19,390 bases of DNA, from the NCBI GenBank assembly GCA_041743835.1, contig JBGTLW010000094.1:1-19390 (forward strand), in the 5' to 3' direction. The notes under the pieces were generated by a model. The model had not been told where the DNA came from, did not search any database, and was given only the letters and a program-made list of their open reading frames with translations. Below are positions 14,444-19,390 of the stretch, one piece after another. A program made the translations under genes and the position numbers. Every line of letters starts with the position of its first letter. Positions within the stretch are counted from its first letter, which is position 1. The DNA comes from JBGTLW01 sp041743835 (GTDB taxonomy: Bacteria > Planctomycetota > Phycisphaerae > Phycisphaerales > Phycisphaeraceae).

Positions 14444-15559
14444 CTATGTGCCAGCGACCACGATAAATTCTGCGTCTTCAAACAACGCCTCCCCTCGCCG
14501 ACTGCCGCTGAGGGCATACGACGCAAGAGTGTCTTGTGTGGAACCCAACACAACCCGCCCGGCATCTGTGTCGTAGGCCATCGCGTTGGCGACCGACGAG
14601 TTGAGTGTGGGTGTGACGGCCTGAGTGGCCAGCACAGACAAGTCGTCGGGGTCAAGCGTAACTAACGTGGTGGTGGTGGATGCGTACAACTCGCCGCCGG
14701 CACTCCACGCCAAGCCACGGACCGCGCCTCCGCTGTCGTACGTCGCATGTAACGAATTGGCCGGCGTCACTTTCGCTACGCTCCAGCCGCCCACGTTGCC
14801 CGCCAGGGATACGAATAGATTTCGATCATCATCCACCAACGCCTCTGTGATGCCATTTGAAAAGGTTCGGGTCCAATCTGGCGAAAGCTGGCTTCCGCGC
14901 GTAGAGGCTGTATACGTGACCTTGCTGATAGTCGCAGGGATTTTTTGGCCGAAGACGCCAGCAACCACACGCGAAACATAGGCTTGCTCGGAGCCTGCAG
15001 GCAGAGAGTAAATATAAAACCAATTGGTGGGGCCAGCCGTATCCAGGCGAAAGCCCGTTTCGATGGCTAGCGTTGCCGCGTCGAGAATCCAGATGCCTTC
15101 GGTGTTGGGGTAGAAATTCCGCGGATAACCCTGTCCGGAGCAAAAGACCTGCGATCCAAACCGCCGCGCCATAAACAACGCCCCGCGAGGTTCAGAGGCG
15201 CTGTTCCCATAAATCGATGTCTCCGCGATCAGGGTCCCGTCGAGGCCGTAGGTCCACAGGTTGAGGTGGTCTGCCGGGTCCGGGTTATTTGCACTACGAC
15301 CCGCCACGTAAATCACATCATTACCTTGGCTGACGCCAAACAGAGCCGCCTCGCTCGTGCCCGCTTGTGCAGAGAAAATAAGGGCGGCGGGGGCCGACCT
15401 GAACACGTTGCGGATCGAGCCATCTGTGCCAGGCCAAACGATCACAGGCTGGTTTGTGACGCATATGCCATTGGGCAGGCCGCCGCGCCCCCGCGCCCCC
15501 AGCCGCGACTGCACGAAACCCCCGCGCGTCGATTGAACAAACGCCGCAAGCCTGCTCAT
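14444..15559 (-). CDS. Hypothetical protein, possible beta-propeller, phage-like operon
   Basis: This 371-residue protein has no family that I recognise with confidence. Its sequence shows repeated stretches of the kind DVIYVAGRS, LNLWTYGLDGTLIAE, EGIWILDAATLAIETG, RNLFVSLAGNVGGWSVAK, GELYASTTTTLVTLDPDDLS and AMAYDTDAGRVVLGSTQDTL, spaced about 40-60 residues apart. This resembles the blades of a YVTN/NHL-type beta-propeller. There is no signal peptide. The start ATG 15559 overlaps the preceding stop (ATGA); the open frame extends to 15700 but lies over the upstream gene. It is the last gene of the operon. A virion surface or tail-associated role is possible from context only. Confidence 0.72.
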   Translation of the reverse strand: MSRLAAFVQSTRGGFVQSRLGARGRGGLPNGICVTNQPVIVWPGTDGSIRNVFRSAPAALIFSAQAGTSEAALFGVSQGNDVIYVAGRSANNPDPADHLNLWTYGLDGTLIAETSIYGNSASEPRGALFMARRFGSQVFCSGQGYPRNFYPNTEGIWILDAATLAIETGFRLDTAGPTNWFYIYSLPAGSEQAYVSRVVAGVFGQKIPATISKVTYTASTRGSQLSPDWTRTFSNGITEALVDDDRNLFVSLAGNVGGWSVAKVTPANSLHATYDSGGAVRGLAWSAGGELYASTTTTLVTLDPDDLSVLATQAVTPTLNSSVANAMAYDTDAGRVVLGSTQDTLASYALSGSRRGEALFEDAEFIVVAGT

Positions 15560-16038
15560 GATGCCTCCTCCGCCCAGGCCCGGCCGTCCGCGTTGATGTC
15601 GATCATCCGCAGCTCCACATCTGCGACGAGAACGCCGGTGTGCGTGACGGTGGCCGCGTAGATGTCGCAGGCGGCGTGGTACGCGGGGACCACCACCCAC
15701 CTCTCCTCGCCATCACCGTCCTCCGCCTCAACCTCATACACCTCGATCGTCGTCAGGTCCGTGAGTTGCGGGTAGTTGGCGAGTACGTGGCGTAGTTGGT
15801 AGGGCTTCGCCACCAAGACATCAGCCCCGAAGTTGGCGCTCCCGTCGAATCGCTTGCAGACCAGGTGGTCGTTGGCCTCGGTGACGAGGCGCAGGTGCTC
15901 GATGCGGCCGGGCGTTGGGTACGCGTCCGCGTGGTTGATCTTGGCGGTCTCCTGCTCGCGCACGCGAGATAGACCATCGACCTGCATCAGGTCTCGCATC
16001 GTCGGCGGGCGGTACTGCGGCGGGCGGGGGTTGCTCAT
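15556..16038 (-). CDS. Hypothetical protein, phage-like operon
   Basis: This 160-residue acidic protein starts MSNPRPPQYRPPTMRDLMQ, with a proline-rich N-terminus followed by what looks like a compact alpha/beta domain: LRLVTEANDHLVCKRFDG, ADVLVAKPYQLRHVL, TTIEVYEVEAEDGDGEERWVVV. I recognise no family. The length and the Lys/Asp-rich KRFDG...NVLVAKP-like pattern recall small structural proteins in metagenomic tail phages of planctomycetes, but this is an impression. The start is placed at 16038, one base after the upstream stop; an upstream extension to 16233 is Arg/Pro-rich shadow coding. The stop overlaps the next start. Confidence 0.72.
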   Translation of the reverse strand: MSNPRPPQYRPPTMRDLMQVDGLSRVREQETAKINHADAYPTPGRIEHLRLVTEANDHLVCKRFDGSANFGADVLVAKPYQLRHVLANYPQLTDLTTIEVYEVEAEDGDGEERWVVVPAYHAACDIYAATVTHTGVLVADVELRMIDINADGRAWAEEAS

Positions 16039-16039
16039 G

Positions 16040-16693
16040 TCAGAGAACCTCCGCGAGCACGCTGCCCGGTGCGTTGGGCGCCTGCGCGTCGGCCGTGGCG
16101 TTGACCTCGGTCGTGTTGGTCTCCTCAGCCCCGGCCGCGGAGACGGCGCGCACGATCCAGCCGGTGGCTGTGCCGTGGGCAAAGGTCGCCTGCGAGCTGT
16201 AGCCGATGCCGCCCGTCGCGGCGACGATGGCATCGGGCGTGTCGAAGTCGAAGCCCAGGCCCGAGTCGATGTAGATGCGGAAGCTCGCGGGCGCGACCTC
16301 CTGCGCGAGCGCGTTGTAGGACCAGGTGAGCGTGATCAGCCCGCCTGGGCCGAGCGTGAGCACGCGGCCGACCGGCGCGTTGGGCACAGGGGTGATCAGG
16401 TTGCCATCGCCATCGAACGCCACGCGGCGGAGCTTGGTTAGCTCGGACTCGTTGTCCCGCACGTTGCAGGCTGTGAACGCGCGGGCGTACACGTACTGCT
16501 CCGAGTCATCGGCCCCGGTGATGAGCAGCTCGCCCTGCCCGCCGGAAATATCCGAAGGCCAGAGCACGCCGACGAGCGTGTCGGCCCCGGCCTTGGTGGG
16601 CCGCGAGTAGATCTCGTGGCGCGTGTCGTCGTCCTGGAAGAATCCCAAGGCAAAGAGGCCGGGTGAGAAGAAGTTGTGCGCGAAGTGGGCCAT
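16040..16693 (-). CDS. Hypothetical protein with fibronectin III-like domain, phage-like operon
   Basis: This 217-residue protein has an N-terminal part rich in aromatics (MAHFAHNFFSPGLFALGFFQ). Residues from about 104 resemble a fibronectin type III fold: PNAPVGRVLTLGPGGLITLT, then WSYNALAQEVAPASFRIYID, and GWIVRAVSAAGAEETNTTEV, ending in APNAPGSVL. Such domains are common in phage tail and surface appendage proteins. The frame is the same as that of the upstream beta-helix gene. Between that gene's TAA and this ATG the in-frame codons read PPPPDPPPPPEL, a typical interdomain linker. The start has no Shine-Dalgarno sequence, because the 36-base gap is nearly all C on the coding strand. It may therefore be expressed by readthrough, or the stop may be recent. 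Confidence 0.72.
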   Translation of the reverse strand: MAHFAHNFFSPGLFALGFFQDDDTRHEIYSRPTKAGADTLVGVLWPSDISGGQGELLITGADDSEQYVYARAFTACNVRDNESELTKLRRVAFDGDGNLITPVPNAPVGRVLTLGPGGLITLTWSYNALAQEVAPASFRIYIDSGLGFDFDTPDAIVAATGGIGYSSQATFAHGTATGWIVRAVSAAGAEETNTTEVNATADAQAPNAPGSVLAEVL

Positions 16694-16700
16694 GAGTTCT

Positions 16701-16729
16701 GGGGGCGGGGGCGGGTCCGGGGGCGGGGG
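16701..16729 (+). other. G-quadruplex-type tract (C-rich on the coding strand)
   Basis: On the plus strand there are five runs of G of lengths 5, 5, 3, 5 and 5, separated by 1-3 bases. This meets the usual pattern for an intramolecular G-quadruplex. It fills the gap between the TAA at 16730-16732 and the next ATG at 16693, on the template strand of the leftward genes. Confidence 0.85.
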
Positions 16730-18631
16730 TTAAGCGGGGTCAATCGTGCTGGCGGTGCGCTCGCCGTCCGGGCCGAAGCGGAGCGTGAGCAGCTCGGTCT
16801 CGCCGTCGCGCGCGAAGAACGTGATGTCTTTGGTGTTGCTGACGACGGTGACCGGCGCGGTCGCCTCGTTGGCCAAAACCGCGAGGATGATCTGGAACAG
16901 CTTGCCGAGCTGCACGCCGTCGACCGTGCTTGTCAGCGCGAGAGCAGACCCAGCGTTTTGGAGCAGGGCCCCGACGCTGCCGGCGTCGTCATGGTTGCCC
17001 GCGAGTACTCGATCGAGGATCGCATCGCGGATGCTGGTTCCCAGCGCTTCGGCGGTGACGTTTTCATCGGCGATCTTGGCAGCGATCGCCGCAAGCAGCG
17101 CGGTGGCATCTCCTTCATTGACCATCGCCGCCTCGATCTCTGCGGCCACATCGGCGGCAACCGCTGCGGCGGTGATCGCGTCAGTGGCAAACTTCGCGTC
17201 GGTGATCGAGCCGTCGGCGGGAACTACCTCCTGGACCGGCAACGCCGTCACCTGCCCCGTGTTGTCATACGCCTGCGGCCCATCGATCTCCCCCTCGGGC
17301 ACGTTGACCTGCGCCCCCACGCCAGCGATCGTCGCGGACCCGCCGCCGAGCACCTTGCCGGTGACGTTGCCAGCGGTCGTACCGCCGACTGTGATTGTGA
17401 GATTGGCGTCCGTCTGTACCTTAGCCACATCAAAAGAACATCCGACCAGCGATAGCTTGGCCGCAGTCAGCGCGCTTGCCCCAATGTCATAGGCCGACCC
17501 GGATGTGGCCGATGTGAAAACCGAACAATGGTTGGCCCGCACGTCTGCGGTCCCCTGCATCCTGACGCCATGAACAGTTGCAGACCCCGCGTAGCTTGCT
17601 GCCAGCACACACTCGTCAAGCGTGATAATACCGGCGTCGGCCACGATAGCCGCAGCCAAAGCAGACAGGTCGGCGTGTGGACCGTTGACTAAGAATTGGC
17701 AGCGATCAAACAAGTAATGGCCTGCTGAGTTGATAACAATCCCGTCCCACTTGGATCGGAAAATGCACCTGCGGAAGGTTATTCGATCCTCGCCTGAAGG
17801 CTCTTCACCAAGGTACAGATAAGCCGCGTCTGTCGGCCCAAGCATCTCAACATCCTCGACCAACACGTTATCAGCAGACGTGCCATACAGACCGATTGGA
17901 ACCTGCATCTCACCATTCTCGGCATCGACTGACGTGAACGTGCCGTGAACCGTCAGTTTGCTGATCCGCACGCTGTCGGCCAAGAACACGATGACCGGAT
18001 CGACCCCGCCGTGCTTGGCCGAGGCAATGATGGTCGAACCGATGCCAGTGCCTATGATTGCAACATCGGCTGGCGTCACAATGTCGTCGTTGTCAAGATC
18101 AAACACCCCCACCCCCACCAGCACCAGCGTCCCCGCGCTCGCGCCCTCGACCGCCGCCTTGAGCGACGCGCCGCTGGTCGCATCATTGCCGTCGTGGGCG
18201 ACGTAAACAAAATCCTGACCATGCACGATCCGGCTCACCTGCTGCTGGGCCGGGTCCGCGATCGCCACCACGTTGGCGGCGACCGCATCCCGCACCACGA
18301 TCTCCCCGCTCACATTGGTGTCGCTGCTGTTAGTCGATTGCCCGTACACCTCCACCACATCCGCCGCCTCGACCTCCTCCAACAAAGCAGGCAGCAGCTC
18401 ACGCGTGCTGGTCGCGTCGCGCTTGGCCCGGCTGTACCGATCGCCCGCGTAGTCGTTGCTCGCACGCTCCACCACCACATCCAGCGTCAGCGTCGCCGCC
18501 GCGCCGTTGAGGCCGGTCATCGACACGTCGAGCGTGAGCGGCCCATCGACCGTCGCGATGTGCGTGCCCAGCAAGACGCGGCTGCTGATGTTCTTGCTTG
18601 CGAAGGCGATGGTTTCGAGGGGGGTGGTCAT
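16730..18631 (-). CDS. Right-handed beta-helix tail-spike-like protein, phage-like operon
   Basis: This 633-residue protein has three parts. Residues 1-150 are an acidic alpha/beta region. Residues about 150-420 show a pectate-lyase-like series of short strands (VYVAHDGNDATSGASLKAAV, IGTGIGSTIIAS, VRISKLTVHGTFTS, VLVEDVEMLG, ITFRRCIFRS, YLFDRCQFLVNG, ITLDECVLAAS), as in parallel beta-helix tail spikes. Residues about 445-633 contain ADGSITDAKFATDAITAAAV and long Ala-rich helices that suggest a trimeric coiled coil, then an all-beta end (VTVVSNTKDITFFARDGETE). Such proteins bind or cut host surface glycans. No catalytic residues can be named with confidence. Its start overlaps the upstream stop by one base (TAATG), and its TAA is followed by an in-frame Pro linker into the next gene. 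Confidence 0.78.
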   Translation of the reverse strand: MTTPLETIAFASKNISSRVLLGTHIATVDGPLTLDVSMTGLNGAAATLTLDVVVERASNDYAGDRYSRAKRDATSTRELLPALLEEVEAADVVEVYGQSTNSSDTNVSGEIVVRDAVAANVVAIADPAQQQVSRIVHGQDFVYVAHDGNDATSGASLKAAVEGASAGTLVLVGVGVFDLDNDDIVTPADVAIIGTGIGSTIIASAKHGGVDPVIVFLADSVRISKLTVHGTFTSVDAENGEMQVPIGLYGTSADNVLVEDVEMLGPTDAAYLYLGEEPSGEDRITFRRCIFRSKWDGIVINSAGHYLFDRCQFLVNGPHADLSALAAAIVADAGIITLDECVLAASYAGSATVHGVRMQGTADVRANHCSVFTSATSGSAYDIGASALTAAKLSLVGCSFDVAKVQTDANLTITVGGTTAGNVTGKVLGGGSATIAGVGAQVNVPEGEIDGPQAYDNTGQVTALPVQEVVPADGSITDAKFATDAITAAAVAADVAAEIEAAMVNEGDATALLAAIAAKIADENVTAEALGTSIRDAILDRVLAGNHDDAGSVGALLQNAGSALALTSTVDGVQLGKLFQIILAVLANEATAPVTVVSNTKDITFFARDGETELLTLRFGPDGERTASTIDPA

Positions 18632-19353
18632 TATCTGGCTCCGTTTCGACCGGCGAGCGATATGGCAAGAAAATCAGACGCGGACAAGGCGCGGTCGAAC
18701 GCGGCGGCGTGAGCAGCCGCGCCACTCAAGCTGCCGTTTAGGTTCTCAAATCTGCGATTGATGACCCACGACCGACCAGTCGATGCGAAATCGACTGCGA
18801 GCGCCGTCGCCACCGACGCCACCTGGACGCCGTCGATGTAAAGCCGCAAGTTTGCATGGTCATGTGACATGCCGACGCAGGTCCACGTAGCGGTCGGATA
18901 GATCGCGCTGCCCGTGTCAGCGGCAGCCGCGCCGGTGGACACCCTCGCAACAAGCGACCCGGTGGCCCCGAGTAGCAAGACGCCTGACCACCCAGCGCCC
19001 GATGATGACCAGTCCCTGCCAATCAAAACGTCAGCTGTAGACGCGGAGTCTATACGCACAAAAATGACCAGCGAAAAGTTTTGACCGTTAGTGCGCAGGT
19101 TCGGCAGGTTGGCGTTTTCGGTTAGCCGGATGTACTGACCAGATGCACCCAGCGACAGCCCCGTCCCCGCGGGGCCGACCACAGGGGACGGACTCCCGAT
19201 GAGGGTGGCGGTCGTGGCTGCCACCACGTCCATCGCCTGGGAGCCGTTGACGGTCTCGGGCAGCAGCGGCCAGTAGTGGACCGGTCGCATCCCCAGCAGC
19301 ATCGCCTTCAACGTGCGCTGGCGCATCACGTGTTGGATGGTGGTCGCCAGCAT
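18631..19353 (-). CDS. LamG/concanavalin A-like domain protein, phage-like operon
   Basis: This 240-residue protein, after a short basic N-terminus, has a LamG-like jelly roll: HYWPLLPETVNGSQAMDVV, GASGQYIRLTENANLP, FSLVIFVRIDSAS, WTCVGMSHDHANLRLYIDGV and a final AAHAAAFDRALSASDFLAIS. The last is the 'rvynraLsaaEi..l' ending typical of Laminin_G_3 domains. These domains bind carbohydrate and occur in phage tail or neck appendages as well as in secreted proteins. There is no signal peptide, which favours a virion protein over a secreted one. Its ATG overlaps the stop of the upstream gene (TGATG) and its TAA overlaps the next start, so translation is coupled. Confidence 0.8.
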   Translation of the reverse strand: MLATTIQHVMRQRTLKAMLLGMRPVHYWPLLPETVNGSQAMDVVAATTATLIGSPSPVVGPAGTGLSLGASGQYIRLTENANLPNLRTNGQNFSLVIFVRIDSASTADVLIGRDWSSSGAGWSGVLLLGATGSLVARVSTGAAAADTGSAIYPTATWTCVGMSHDHANLRLYIDGVQVASVATALAVDFASTGRSWVINRRFENLNGSLSGAAAHAAAFDRALSASDFLAISLAGRNGAR

Positions 19354-19390
19354 CAGACTTCAGGCTCCGGGCCGGGTGCGGCTTGAGCCT
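19353..19390 (-). CDS. C-terminal end of an upstream gene (cut by the window edge)
   Basis: The minus frame ending at TGA 19353-19355 gives AQAAPGPEPEV as the last residues. It overlaps the next ATG in the TGATG pattern used elsewhere in this operon. Too little is visible to identify it. Confidence 0.5.
   Translation of the reverse strand, partial: AQAAPGPEPEV

Overview
The window is GC-rich DNA with tightly packed, often overlapping genes. It suggests a free-living Gram-negative bacterium, most likely a planctomycete (Phycisphaerae-like). Three clues point that way: several sulfotransferases sit among glycosyltransferases, an Amt transporter carries a signal peptide and a long extracytoplasmic leader, and the tail-appendage-like proteins at the right end are large and poorly conserved. 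This assignment is an inference from gene content; there is no rRNA or other marker in the window.

Layout. (1) Bases 1-6616 are a surface-glycan locus. Reading rightward it holds the end of a GT4-type glycosyltransferase, an FkbM methyltransferase and two tandem GT2 glycosyltransferases that share a 78-bp identical block. A leftward operon follows (sulfotransferase, GT2, sulfotransferase), then a rightward sulfotransferase. Together these look able to build, O-methylate and sulfate a polysaccharide. (2) Bases 6700-8560 encode an MsbA-like ABC exporter, plausibly the export step. Its reading frame is broken by one extra G exactly at the ABC signature motif. (3) Bases 8561-10901 look acquired: a low-GC orphan membrane-protein gene lies between two copies of the exporter's 3' end, beside a perfect palindrome, and is followed by a leftward type II restriction-modification operon (TSPPY-type methyltransferase plus XhoI/PaeR7I-family endonuclease). 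(4) Bases 11171-13855 are a leftward nitrogen locus: amt, then a P-II gene, with strong hairpins around them. (5) Bases 14410-19390 hold a leftward run of overlapping genes for LamG-like, beta-helix and fibronectin-like proteins. These probably form a phage tail or appendage module, though no diagnostic phage gene is in view.

The most interesting spot is upstream of amt. On the minus strand there is a consensus-perfect sigma-54 promoter (13840-13855). It is followed about 170-200 nt later by a strong intrinsic terminator (13629-13657) that lies before the amt start at 13402. This predicts either a nitrogen-controlled small RNA of about 200 nt or a terminator-gated leader for amt and the P-II gene. 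A possible 30-codon ORF ends exactly at the terminator stem. A separate sigma-70-like promoter lies just upstream of amt. The P-II protein lacks the Tyr51 that is modified in most relatives, so the nitrogen circuit here may differ from the textbook one.
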